5,522 nt of DNA from NCBI GenBank assembly GCA_023300365.1, contig JALZWD010000054.1, forward strand, positions 1 through 5,522, in the 5' to 3' direction. A program made the translations under genes and the position numbers. Below are positions 1 to 5,522 of the stretch, in pieces. The notes beneath the pieces were generated by a model, which made no database searches, was not told where the DNA came from, and saw only the letters and a list, made by a program, of their open reading frames with translations. The stretch comes from Flavimaricola sp. (GTDB lineage Bacteria; Pseudomonadota; Alphaproteobacteria; Rhodobacterales; Rhodobacteraceae). How positions within the stretch are numbered: the first letter of the stretch is position 1; each line of letters opens with the position of its first letter.

Positions 1-588
1 ATCGTCAAAATCGCCGTCCATGGCGAGGGCGTGGACGTTTGTTTCGGTGGGCGTTGTCATCTGGCGGCGCTGAACCTCGGAGACGCGGCCATGCGGATAC
101 AGGATGAAGACGTCGACGTTGGAAAGGCCACGGAAGGCCTCAATCGCGGCCGAGCCTGTGTCGCCGGATGTGGCGCCGACGATGGTGATGCGGTTGCCCG
201 AGCGGCCCAAGGCGGCTTGGAACATCTGGCCGATAAGCTGCATTGCGAAGTCTTTGAAGGCCAGTGTTGGGCCGTGGAACAGCTCAGCCAAGAAATGGTT
301 GGGGGCCAGTTGCACCAGCGGCGCGCGGGCGGCGTGGCCAAAACCCGCGTAGGCCTGTGCGATCAATTGGCGAAATTCGGCGTCGGTGAAGGTATCGCCG
401 ATAAAGGGGCGCATGACAGTGAAGGCGATCTCTTCGTAGGATTGCCCCGCCATTGCGGCGATCTGGGTCTTGGTCAGGGTTGGCACCGATTGGGGCACAT
501 AGAGGCCGCCATCACGAGCGAGGCCGGTCATCATCGCCTCTTCAAAACTGAGGTCCGGTGATCCGCCGCGGGTTGAGATATAGCGCAT
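1..588 (-). CDS. thrC: Threonine synthase, N-terminal part (3' end outside window)
   Basis: PLP-dependent lyase that converts O-phosphohomoserine to threonine and phosphate, the last step of threonine biosynthesis, in the cytoplasm. The visible 196 residues begin MRYISTRGG, the standard opening of the family. They continue through the N-terminal domain ([11 protein letters not shown] near residues 23-33) into the PLP domain. The Schiff-base lysine is K112 in LAFKDFAMQ, and the phosphate/cofactor loop [11 protein letters not shown] is at 138-148, so the catalytic start is intact. The frame is open to the left edge; roughly the C-terminal half (the family is about 460 residues) is missing only because the window ends. 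The ATG follows the surf1 TAA with no spacer, and an AAGGA inside the surf1 C-terminus lies 10 nt upstream, so it is probably co-transcribed and coupled. Metabolically unrelated to the oxidase genes; the linkage is a synteny habit of Rhodobacterales (established knowledge). Confidence 0.96.
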   Translation of the reverse strand, partial: MRYISTRGGSPDLSFEEAMMTGLARDGGLYVPQSVPTLTKTQIAAMAGQSYEEIAFTVMRPFIGDTFTDAEFRQLIAQAYAGFGHAARAPLVQLAPNHFLAELFHGPTLAFKDFAMQLIGQMFQAALGRSGNRITIVGATSGDTGSAAIEAFRGLSNVDVFILYPHGRVSEVQRRQMTTPTETNVHALAMDGDFDD

Positions 589-1275
589 TTACTGTGCGTC
601 CTTGTTCGGCCCGGCCCATATCCGCCAGGCAAATGCCCCGCTCATCAGCGCCCAAACAAGCGCGAGCAGGAACCATGTGATTGCGTAATTGAGGTGGTCG
701 TTCTTAATCCCGCCGGTGTCAATCGGAAGTGGCGTCACAACGCCGTTTGTGGGCGACAGAGCACGGGCGACCACAAGGATGGGGGCCGCATCGAGGGCCG
801 CGGCCATCGCGGACACATCGCGCGCAAACCACAAGGTGCCGTCGGGGTCAGGTGTCCAGCCGTCAACCTCTTGGGGCCAATGCAGATTGCCGATGAGGCG
901 TGTTGGGGTATCGCTTGTGATCTGGGATTGGGTGCCGTCGCGCACAAAGCCACGGTCGATCATGATGGTGGCGCTGTCTTGATACACGAAGCTTTCGATA
1001 ACGCGAAAGCCGGGGCCAACATCTTCGAGCGAGGTCAGTACAAACAAGCGGTTGCCCGTAAAACGCCCCTGCCCGGAGAGATCAACGGGGAGGTATTTAT
1101 CCGCCTCTGGGTCGGGCTGCGCGGGCAAGGCAACGGGGGCTGCGGATATGCGGGCGTTAATTTCGGCAAGGATACCTTGTTTCCACTCAAGGCGTTGAAG
1201 CTGCCAAATCCCCAAAGACAACAGGATCGCGAGGCCGCCCAGCCCAAGGATCAATGGAAAAATCAGCCGCCGCAT
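589..1275 (-). CDS. surf1: SURF1 family cytochrome c oxidase assembly protein
   Basis: Assembly factor for aa3-type oxidase. In Paracoccus the homologue binds heme a and helps place it in subunit I (established for the family). The 228-residue length is typical. It has the family's two-helix layout: an N-terminal membrane segment at about residues 5-23 running into LGIWQLQRLEWK (21-32), a periplasmic domain, and a C-terminal helix at about 197-216 introduced by HLNYAITWF. H194 at the head of that helix matches the conserved histidine implicated in heme a binding. The ATG at 1275 has a GAAGGGGG purine run about 12-19 nt upstream. It follows coxC after a 93-nt gap with hairpins, so it may be expressed less than the structural genes or from read-through (inference). 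Its stop abuts thrC. Confidence 0.95.
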   Translation of the reverse strand: MRRLIFPLILGLGGLAILLSLGIWQLQRLEWKQGILAEINARISAAPVALPAQPDPEADKYLPVDLSGQGRFTGNRLFVLTSLEDVGPGFRVIESFVYQDSATIMIDRGFVRDGTQSQITSDTPTRLIGNLHWPQEVDGWTPDPDGTLWFARDVSAMAAALDAAPILVVARALSPTNGVVTPLPIDTGGIKNDHLNYAITWFLLALVWALMSGAFAWRIWAGPNKDAQ

Positions 1276-1296
1276 AGGCCCCCGCCCCCTTCAAGG

Positions 1297-1321
1297 AAAA
1301 GACGCGCGAGAAGCCCGCGCG
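1297..1321 (-). terminator. Hairpin with T-rich tail upstream of surf1
   Basis: Read on the minus strand, arms CGCGCGGG and CTCGCGCG (plus-strand 1314-1321 and 1303-1310) pair over 8 positions, one of them G-T, around a CTT loop. TCTTTTCC follows, so it has the shape of a Rho-independent terminator, though the T run is short. It sits between coxC and surf1 in an otherwise same-strand operon, so it may be a partial terminator that lowers surf1-thrC transcription relative to the structural genes. The structure is seen directly; the function is inferred. Confidence 0.5.
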
Positions 1322-1339
1322 CCTTTGTAAATTTTCAAG

Positions 1340-1365
1340 GTAGGTGGGCCAAAGCCCCACCCTAC
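1340..1365. repeat. Imperfect palindrome just after coxC, REP-like
   Basis: Four nt past the coxC stop lies an inverted repeat. On the minus strand it starts GTAGGGTGGGG and ends GCCCACCTAC, the arms pairing with one or two bulged bases. No T run follows, so it is not a classic terminator. GTAGGGTGGG-type palindromes are, from memory, common dispersed intergenic elements in Roseobacter-group and other proteobacterial genomes; this one may be such a copy, or an mRNA 3'-end stabiliser for the upstream ctaC-coxC message. Copy number cannot be judged from one window. Confidence 0.45.
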
Positions 1366-1368
1366 GGC

Positions 1369-2169
1369 TTAGCCGCCCCAGACATAGACCGCGAAGAACA
1401 GGAACAACCAGACAACGTCCACGAAGTGCCAGTACCAAGCGGCGGCCTCAAAGCCGACGTGTTTTTCCGGTGTGAAATGGCCGCGCATCAGGCGGAACAA
1501 GCAGACCAACAAGAAGATCGTTCCGATCAAAACGTGAAAGCCGTGAAAGCCCGTCGCCATGAAGAAGTTGGCACCATAGATATTGCCCGAGAAGCCGAAG
1601 GCCGCGTGACTATATTCATAGATTTGAAAGCCTGTGAACAACGCGCCCAAAGCCACGGCGAGGATCAGGCCCCATTTCATGTCTTCGCGGTTGTTCTCGT
1701 GGACCAAGGCGTGGTGCGCCCATGTTGCGGCCATGCCCGAACACAACAAGATCAACGTGTTGATCAGCGGCAAATGCCATGGATCGAATGTCTCGATGCC
1801 AACGGGAGGCCAAACACCATCGATTGCCGGGCTTTGTGGGCCCATTGGGTACATCGCGTGTTTAAAGAACGACCAAAACCATGCCGCAAAGAACATGACT
1901 TCGGACATGATAAACATGATGAAACCGTAGCGCAGGCCGATACGCACCACCGGGGTATGATCGCCTGTTTCGCCTTCGACGACGACCTCGGCCCACCATG
2001 CGTACATAACATAAAGCACAGCAACGAGGCCGATAAGGAATGCCCATGGGCCCGAGCCGTGCATCCAAAGCACAGCGCCAAGCAACATGACAAATGCCCC
2101 AACCGAACCGACAAGCGGCCAAATGGAGGGGTTGAGAATATGATAATCGTGGTTCTTCGCATGCGCCAT
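1369..2169 (-). CDS. coxC: Cytochrome c oxidase subunit III
   Basis: Third core subunit of the aa3-type cytochrome c oxidase (ctaE in Paracoccus nomenclature) in the inner membrane. It has no redox centre but stabilises turnover and proton uptake in subunit I (established). The 266 residues start [18 protein letters not shown] and are almost entirely hydrophobic, fitting the usual seven helices. The conserved membrane glutamate is E90 in the stretch [14 protein letters not shown], and the C-terminal block has the characteristic HGFHVLIGT and [16 protein letters not shown]. Length and motifs look complete, and the gene ends VYVWGG-stop. It starts 25 nt after ctaG with a GAGAAAGG ribosome-binding site. 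Subunit I is not in the window, so its partner must be encoded elsewhere, as in Paracoccus and Rhodobacter. Confidence 0.98.
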   Translation of the reverse strand: MAHAKNHDYHILNPSIWPLVGSVGAFVMLLGAVLWMHGSGPWAFLIGLVAVLYVMYAWWAEVVVEGETGDHTPVVRIGLRYGFIMFIMSEVMFFAAWFWSFFKHAMYPMGPQSPAIDGVWPPVGIETFDPWHLPLINTLILLCSGMAATWAHHALVHENNREDMKWGLILAVALGALFTGFQIYEYSHAAFGFSGNIYGANFFMATGFHGFHVLIGTIFLLVCLFRLMRGHFTPEKHVGFEAAAWYWHFVDVVWLFLFFAVYVWGG

Positions 2170-2194
2170 TGTGGCTGCCTTTCTCGTCTTGGTC

Positions 2195-2806
2195 TTAGTT
2201 CGTATCTGTGCCCTGTTGGGCCGTGTCTGTCAAAGCCTGATCCAAGGCCGCGGTGTCTTCTTCGAACGGCAGATCAGTTTCGTAAAACGTATAGCTGAGC
2301 GTGATTGTATGGACGTATTGTCCTTCGTTATCGTCAACGATCTCGGGGTCAACAAAGAAGCTGACGGGCATCATCACCCGCTCGCCGGGTTGCAACACCT
2401 GCATCTCAAAGCAAAAACATTGCACTTTGACGAAATATCCCTGCGCGGCATAGGGCGCGATATTATAGCTTGCGGTGCCTGCAACGGGCCTGTCGGTTGG
2501 GTTATAGGCCTCGTAGAACGCCAGACCGCTTTCGCCGATGCGCACATCCATTGTCCGCACCTCGGGGGTGAATTCCCACGGCATGTTACGGTCAAGCGTG
2601 GCATCAAAACGGATGGTGATGGTTTGATCCAAGATCTCTGAGGCATTCTCGGCGGCCACAAGCGGCGTGCCGCCAAAGCCCGTGACGCGGCAGAACCAAT
2701 CATAAAACGGCACCGAGGCCCATGCGAGCGAGCCCATCAAAACCACCACGCCGGCGGCCTGTGCGGCGGTGCGGTTGTTGCCTTGGAGGTTGGGGAAAAG
2801 CTTCAT
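2195..2806 (-). CDS. ctaG: Cox11/CtaG copper chaperone for the CuB site
   Basis: Membrane-anchored periplasmic copper protein that delivers copper to the CuB centre of subunit I (established for Cox11/CtaG). The 203 residues show a short cytoplasmic N-terminus, one membrane helix at about 15-33, and a periplasmic immunoglobulin-like domain. The copper ligands are present: C130 and C132 in the signature VQCFCFEMQ, plus the conserved juxtamembrane C39 in [10 protein letters not shown]. The ATG at 2806 overlaps the stop of the preceding small gene as ATGA, with an AGGGGG run upstream inside that gene, so translation is probably coupled. The C-terminal tail (after about 175) is acidic and low in conservation. 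Nothing looks broken. Confidence 0.97.
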   Translation of the reverse strand: MKLFPNLQGNNRTAAQAAGVVVLMGSLAWASVPFYDWFCRVTGFGGTPLVAAENASEILDQTITIRFDATLDRNMPWEFTPEVRTMDVRIGESGLAFYEAYNPTDRPVAGTASYNIAPYAAQGYFVKVQCFCFEMQVLQPGERVMMPVSFFVDPEIVDDNEGQYVHTITLSYTFYETDLPFEEDTAALDQALTDTAQQGTDTN

Positions 2807-3084
2807 TCGTCGCCCCCCTGCTGGATGGCGGTGGCACCTGTCGCGGCGTCGGTTGTTTGCGCCGCAGGTCCGGTGACTTGGGAAGTGGATTGCATCACAC
2901 CGGGCTCAATCTGAGGGCGGGCGACATGGTCGAAACGCTCAAACTGTGCCAGCTCTTCAAGGTTCAAAACCTTCACCACCGTCAGACCAAAGACAATCGC
3001 CACGAGGCCAAGCAGGACAAATCCCACGCCGTGGTTACGGCTGCGGCGGCGGTCGTGCAATTCATGTTCAACCCGAATGCCCAT
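2803..3084 (-). CDS. Small single-helix membrane protein of the oxidase operon (CoxF-like position)
   Basis: A 93-residue protein of unknown activity. From the ATG at 3084 it has a charged cytoplasmic N-terminus rich in Arg/His (residues 4-18), one membrane helix at about 19-37 (VGFVLLGLVAIVFGLTVV), then a polar tail with FERFDHVARP and a Thr/Ala/Gln-rich end. An in-frame start further upstream (to 3180) would lie inside ctaB and is rejected. The chosen ATG shares one base with the ctaB stop (TGATG), and the gene's own stop overlaps the ctaG start by 4 nt. Small membrane ORFs sit at this place, between ctaB and ctaG, in many alphaproteobacterial cox operons (sometimes called CoxF). A role in oxidase assembly is inferred from position only. 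The predicted ribosome-binding site (a GGGGG run) is weak, which fits coupled translation. Confidence 0.82.
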   Translation of the reverse strand: MGIRVEHELHDRRRSRNHGVGFVLLGLVAIVFGLTVVKVLNLEELAQFERFDHVARPQIEPGVMQSTSQVTGPAAQTTDAATGATAIQQGGDE

Positions 3085-4031
3085 CACCAACCCCCGATCC
3101 CAAAGCCGCGCAACACCGCGTCGGCCAAAAGCGCGCCAAAATGCAAGAACAGATACGACAGCGAGATCCGGAACATCCACCGCTCGGTGGCGTATTCATC
3201 CGCCTCGGCCTGTGCCTCGGTGCGGTTCCAGACCAGCCAAGCGGCATACATAAACCGCGCGTTCAAGATCACCGCCGTCGCGAGATAAACCCAGCCGCCA
3301 ATCGAGGTGAAGGCAATGCCAATAGCAACGGGCACCAAGAGCGCGGTGTAGACAAGGATATGGGCGCGGGTGGCTTTGCGGCCGTGCGTTTCGGTCAGCA
3401 TCGGCACACCGGCGTTGCCGTAATCGGCCTTCACAAACAAAGCGAGCGCCCAGAAATGCGGCGGCGTCCACATGAACGTGAGGGCAAACATCATCACACT
3501 GGCCAGCGTCACATCCCCGGTGACGGCGGCCCAGCCGATCATTGGGGGGAACGCCCCCGCAGCCCCGCCGATGACGATGTTTTGCGGCGTCGCACGTTTG
3601 AGCCACATGGAATAAACAACCGCATAGAAAAAGATCGTGAAGGCCAACAGACCCGCGGCCAAAGCATTGGTGGCCAAAAACAACAAGACAACCGAGAACA
3701 CCGAGAGCGCCAAGCCGATGGCAAGGGCTTCGCCCGGCTGGACCTTGCCCATCGGGATTGGGCGTTTGGCGGTGCGCTTCATGACCACGTCAATATCGGC
3801 ATCCCACCACATGTTCAGCGCGCCAGAGGCCCCTGCCCCCACCGCGATGCACAAGACGGCGACAAAGCCGATAAAGGGATGGATGCCCACAGGCGCCACC
3901 AACAGACCAACAAGTGCGGTGAAGACCACAAGCGACATCACGCGCGGTTTGAGCAGGGCGAAATAGTCGCCGAACTGTGCCTCGCCCGTTTCGGCGCTTG
4001 TGAGTGTGTTGTTCAAGCTTGCGTCGGTCAT
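3084..4031 (-). CDS. ctaB: Protoheme IX farnesyltransferase (heme O synthase)
   Basis: Integral membrane UbiA-family prenyltransferase that adds a farnesyl group from farnesyl diphosphate to protoheme, giving heme O, the precursor of the heme a used by this oxidase. At 315 residues from the chosen start it has the family length. The N-terminal block FALLKPRVMSLVVFTALVGL leads to the Mg-diphosphate motif N73-MWW-D77-ADI-D81, followed by KRTAKRPIP. Later comes the second loop region FMWTPPHFWALAL...DYGNAGVPML, diagnostic of CtaB/CyoE. About nine hydrophobic segments fit the family. An ATG four codons upstream (4043) is open, but the ATG at 4031 has an AGGA at 5-nt spacing and is preferred. It lies 82 nt after ctaC across a hairpin, and its TGA overlaps the next start. 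Confidence 0.97.
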   Translation of the reverse strand: MTDASLNNTLTSAETGEAQFGDYFALLKPRVMSLVVFTALVGLLVAPVGIHPFIGFVAVLCIAVGAGASGALNMWWDADIDVVMKRTAKRPIPMGKVQPGEALAIGLALSVFSVVLLFLATNALAAGLLAFTIFFYAVVYSMWLKRATPQNIVIGGAAGAFPPMIGWAAVTGDVTLASVMMFALTFMWTPPHFWALALFVKADYGNAGVPMLTETHGRKATRAHILVYTALLVPVAIGIAFTSIGGWVYLATAVILNARFMYAAWLVWNRTEAQAEADEYATERWMFRISLSYLFLHFGALLADAVLRGFGIGGW

Positions 4032-4036
4032 CTTGG

Positions 4037-4040
4037 TCCT
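4037..4040 (-). promoter_or_regulatory. Ribosome-binding site deciding the ctaB start
   Basis: AGGA on the minus strand, 5 nt before the ATG at 4031. It lies just inside the alternative upstream ATG at 4043, which has only a weak CCCCTGGCCCCA leader. It therefore favours the shorter, MTDASLNN start. Confidence 0.65.
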
Positions 4041-4065
4041 CATTGGGGCCAGGGGTGGCTCGCTA

Positions 4066-4088
4066 CGGTCAGGCAGAGAGCCTGACCG
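4066..4088. promoter_or_regulatory. Perfect 9-bp hairpin between ctaC and ctaB
   Basis: Arms CGGTCAGGC (4066-4074) and GCCTGACCG (4080-4088) are exact inverse complements around a 5-nt loop. On the transcript of the minus strand the stem is followed by TAGCGAGCC, not a T run, so it is not a standard intrinsic terminator. It lies 25 nt after the ctaC stop and 35 nt before the ctaB start. Plausible roles are 3'-end protection or processing, giving more message for the structural subunit CtaC than for the enzyme CtaB. The structure is certain; the role is inferred. Confidence 0.55.
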
Positions 4089-4113
4089 CGCAGATCAAGT
4101 ACAACTTGGGCGA

Positions 4114-5031
4114 TTACCAAGCCGCGTAGTCACTATCGTCGCGCACACGTGTCAGCCATTCGGCGTAGACCTCTTCGCTCACGACCTTAACGGTGATGGG
4201 CATATAGGCGTGGAACATGCCGCAAAGCTCGGAGCATTGGCCAAAGTAGATGCCCTCTTCCTCGGCGGTAAAGTGCAACTCGGCCAAGCGGCCGGGTACG
4301 CCGTCTTGCTTGACGCCAAAGGCCGGGATTGTCCAAGAGTGGATCACGTCACCGCCGGTGATTTGCATCACAACAGTCGCGCCGACGGGCACAACAACGG
4401 CTGTATCAGTCGCCAACAACCACTGGTCTTCGGTGTAGCCGCTTTGCTCAAGGCGCGCGCGCATTGCATCGTTCAAAACGTAATCGCGGGCGCCCGCGTC
4501 ATAGTCCTCGTCCATCATCGTGGCCGGCTGGCCGATCATATAGGAGGTGAAATCGATGCCTTCGTCGACATATTCATAGCCCCAATACCACTGGTAGCCT
4601 GTGACCTTGATGGTGATGTCGCCCTCGGGGATCTCTTGCTGGTGGAACAACACGGGCAGAGAGAACGCGCCGATGAACACGAGGATCACAACCGGCACAA
4701 TCGTCCAAGCGACCTCAAGCGTTGAATGGTGGGTGAATGTCGCGGGGGTTGGGTTGCGTTTGGCGTTGTAGCGGATCAACACCCAAGCCAACAGACCCGT
4801 CACGAACAGTGAGATAACCGTAATGATGACCAACAATAGATTATCAAGCCACTGGATTTCGGCCATCTGGCGGGTTGCGGCGGGCTGAAACCCGGTGAGG
4901 CCGTTGATCGGCTGGCCGCGCACTTCGAGGTCTTCGAGGGCGGTTTGCGCCATCGCGCCGCTCGCGGCACATGCAACAGCCGCAGTAAGCGCGGCGGTAC
5001 GAAGGTGGGTGAACATGGCTGTGACGTGCAT
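4114..5031 (-). CDS. ctaC: Cytochrome c oxidase subunit II (CuA subunit)
   Basis: Accepts electrons from cytochrome c at the binuclear CuA centre and passes them to heme a in subunit I. The 305-residue precursor has a signal peptide (about 1-28, ending GAMA before Q29, matching the processed N-terminal Gln known in Paracoccus). Two membrane helices follow at about 65-86 and 108-128, then the periplasmic cupredoxin domain. The aromatic electron-entry block QWYWGYEY is at 147-154. All CuA ligands are visible: H231 (VIHSWTIPAF), C266, E268, C270 (QCSELCG), H274 and M277 (HAYM). The stretch at about 165-200 is an acidic insert that seems longer than in Paracoccus (from memory). The ATG at 5031 is chosen over 5067 and 5016 because of its ribosome-binding site. 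First gene of the operon, also called coxB. Confidence 0.97.
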   Translation of the reverse strand: MHVTAMFTHLRTAALTAAVACAASGAMAQTALEDLEVRGQPINGLTGFQPAATRQMAEIQWLDNLLLVIITVISLFVTGLLAWVLIRYNAKRNPTPATFTHHSTLEVAWTIVPVVILVFIGAFSLPVLFHQQEIPEGDITIKVTGYQWYWGYEYVDEGIDFTSYMIGQPATMMDEDYDAGARDYVLNDAMRARLEQSGYTEDQWLLATDTAVVVPVGATVVMQITGGDVIHSWTIPAFGVKQDGVPGRLAELHFTAEEEGIYFGQCSELCGMFHAYMPITVKVVSEEVYAEWLTRVRDDSDYAAW

Positions 5032-5036
5032 TGCGG

Positions 5037-5042
5037 TCCCTT
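5037..5042 (-). promoter_or_regulatory. Ribosome-binding site deciding the ctaC start
   Basis: AAGGGA on the minus strand, 5 nt before the ATG at 5031. Neither the upstream in-frame ATG (5067) nor the downstream one (5016) has a comparable site, so this fixes the start that also gives a normal signal peptide. Confidence 0.7.
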
Positions 5043-5219
5043 GTCTCTTGCTGGCCGGACCCCACATAGGGTGTGGGCAATCCGAATGTCTCGCGGCCCT
5101 CTTCCCATATCCTGCGCCCTAGGACAAGAACTGCGGTTGCGGCAAATGGGCGCGAGGCCCGAATCCGACAGCCCTTGCCCCGCCGAAGCCCACAAGGTAG
5201 GCCAAATGCAACCCATATC

Positions 5220-5224
5220 AAGGA
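5220..5224 (+). promoter_or_regulatory. Ribosome-binding site of the tldD-like start
   Basis: AAGGA, 9 nt before the ATG at 5234. An in-frame ATG at 5225 directly follows this site with no spacer and is therefore not a usable start. Confidence 0.6.
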
Positions 5225-5233
5225 ATGCCACCC

Positions 5234-5522
5234 ATGCCACAGGCCCCCTTTCGCCCCTTTGAAACCGCTCTGGATCAGGATACGGCGCTTGCGCATTTGC
5301 GCGATGCTGTGGCCGGTGCTGATGATGGCGAATTGTTCCTTGAGCGGCGGCGCACCGAGGTCATGACGTTTGATGACGGGCCCCACCCGACGCATACGCC
5401 GCGCCTGCTAGATATGCTGCACGAACGCGGGCTGCGCGCGACCTTCTATTTGATCGGAAATCGTGTGGTGCAATACCCCGATATCGTGCGCCGCATCGCT
5501 GAGGAAGGTCATGAAATTGGGA
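5234..5522 (+). CDS. TldD N-terminus joined in frame to a NodB polysaccharide deacetylase domain (chimeric, partial)
   Basis: The frame is open from the ATG to the right edge (96 residues). Residues 1-42 (MPQAPFRPFETALDQD..., then GADDGELFLERRRTE at 28-42) read as the N-terminus of a Rhodobacterales TldD metalloprotease subunit, the usual divergent neighbour of ctaC. In TldD this leads to a Phe-Asp-Asp-Gly-Arg segment. Here, after TFDDG (45-49), the sequence becomes PHPTHTPRLLDML, then GLRATFYLIGNRV (66-78) and YPDIVRRIAEEGHEIG (81-96). That is the start of a NodB/CE4 polysaccharide deacetylase domain, with D47 as predicted catalytic base and D48 as metal ligand. The H-x3-H metal motif would follow just past the edge. 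Secreted deacetylases normally have a signal peptide or anchor; none is seen here. Either a sequence chimera or a true rearrangement; as it stands neither a functional TldD nor a normal deacetylase. The start and N-terminus are secure, the product name is not. Confidence 0.75.
   Translation, partial: MPQAPFRPFETALDQDTALAHLRDAVAGADDGELFLERRRTEVMTFDDGPHPTHTPRLLDMLHERGLRATFYLIGNRVVQYPDIVRRIAEEGHEIG
5357..5383 (+). other. TldD/NodB junction
   Basis: Codons 42-50 (Glu-Val-Met-Thr-Phe-Asp-Asp-Gly-Pro) contain the switch. Left of codon 42 only TldD fits; from the Pro at 5381 only NodB fits. The Phe-Asp-Asp-Gly in between (5369-5380) is expected in both families, so the breakpoint lies within a short shared stretch and the reading frame is kept. 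Confidence 0.65.

Larger units (their letters stand above)
5032..5233. promoter_or_regulatory. Divergent intergenic region holding the ctaC operon promoter
   Basis: The 202 nt between the divergent starts must carry the promoter of the ctaC operon and that of the plus-strand gene. A perfect inverted repeat CCCACA-5 nt-TGTGGG (5061-5066 and 5072-5077) lies 30-46 nt before the ctaC ATG and could be an operator or a 5'-leader hairpin. For the plus-strand gene, TTGCCC (5175-5180) and TAGGCC (5198-5203) are 17 nt apart, but the second is a poor -10 match. I see no convincing sigma-70 promoter for ctaC. No ORF, tRNA or other RNA gene is evident here. Confidence 0.5.

Noticed and set aside
31..561. 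Plus-strand open frame of 176 codons opposite thrC
   Set aside because: The opposite strand encodes threonine synthase with intact catalytic motifs; this frame is its shadow.
694..2298. Plus-strand open frame of 534 codons
   Set aside because: It is antisense to coxC and surf1, both clear conserved genes. Its translation is polar and Gly/Arg/His-rich with no recognisable domain, a shadow frame of GC-rich coding DNA.
3085..3180. Longer N-terminus for the small membrane gene
   Set aside because: The extra 32 codons lie entirely within ctaB in another frame, and the 1-nt stop/start overlap at 3084 is the normal coupled arrangement.
2946..4085. Plus-strand open frame of 379 codons
   Set aside because: Antisense to ctaB and the small membrane gene; low-complexity His/Arg/Gln-rich translation with no family resemblance.
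4032..4113. Possible missing gene or subunit I remnant between ctaC and ctaB
   Set aside because: Only 82 nt with no open frame of note; absence of ctaD here is the normal Paracoccus/Rhodobacter layout.
4000..4725. Plus-strand open frame of 241 codons opposite ctaC
   Set aside because: Lies on the reverse strand of the conserved CuA domain; no ribosome-binding site or recognisable motif.
5104..5219. CCCATATC occurring twice (5104-5111 and 5212-5219) in the divergent region
   Set aside because: An 8-mer direct repeat 108 nt apart is not clearly beyond chance, and neither copy sits in a recognisable promoter position.

Overview
The window looks like a piece of a Roseobacter/Rhodobacter-type alphaproteobacterial (Rhodobacterales) chromosome. 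The evidence is the moderately high GC content, protein sequences close to Paracoccus/Rhodobacter aa3 oxidase components, and the gene order. That order is cytochrome c oxidase subunit II, heme O synthase, a small membrane protein, the Cox11 copper chaperone, subunit III, SURF1 and threonine synthase, with a tldD-type start diverging from subunit II. The lineage call rests on recognised sequence and synteny, not on a database search.

Layout: nearly the whole window (1-5031) is one minus-strand gene cluster read from right to left. It runs ctaC (4114-5031), an 82-nt gap with a perfect 9-bp hairpin, ctaB (3084-4031), a 93-aa single-helix membrane protein (2803-3084), ctaG (2195-2806), coxC/ctaE (1369-2169), a 93-nt gap with two hairpins, surf1 (589-1275) and thrC (1-588, its 3' part beyond the left edge). 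The middle genes overlap by 1 and 4 nt, and surf1 and thrC abut (TAA directly followed by ATG), so most of it reads as one operon with translational coupling. Subunit I (ctaD) is not here, as in Paracoccus and Rhodobacter, where it lies at a separate locus.

How the genes work together: CtaC carries the CuA electron-entry site and CoxC is the third core subunit. CtaB makes heme O, the precursor of heme a. CtaG delivers copper to the CuB site and SURF1 helps place heme a in subunit I. ThrC is an unrelated biosynthetic enzyme that is a habitual neighbour in this group.

The most unusual part is the right end. After a 202-nt divergent intergenic region, a plus-strand ORF opens at 5234 with a good ribosome-binding site and runs off the window. 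Its first ~42-49 residues look like the start of a Rhodobacterales TldD protease, the normal divergent neighbour of ctaC. From a shared Phe-Asp-Asp-Gly it continues, in frame, as the start of a NodB polysaccharide deacetylase catalytic domain. The switch falls on a short coding identity, which suggests a microhomology junction: either an assembly/amplification chimera or a real rearrangement. It should be resolved before that gene is annotated.
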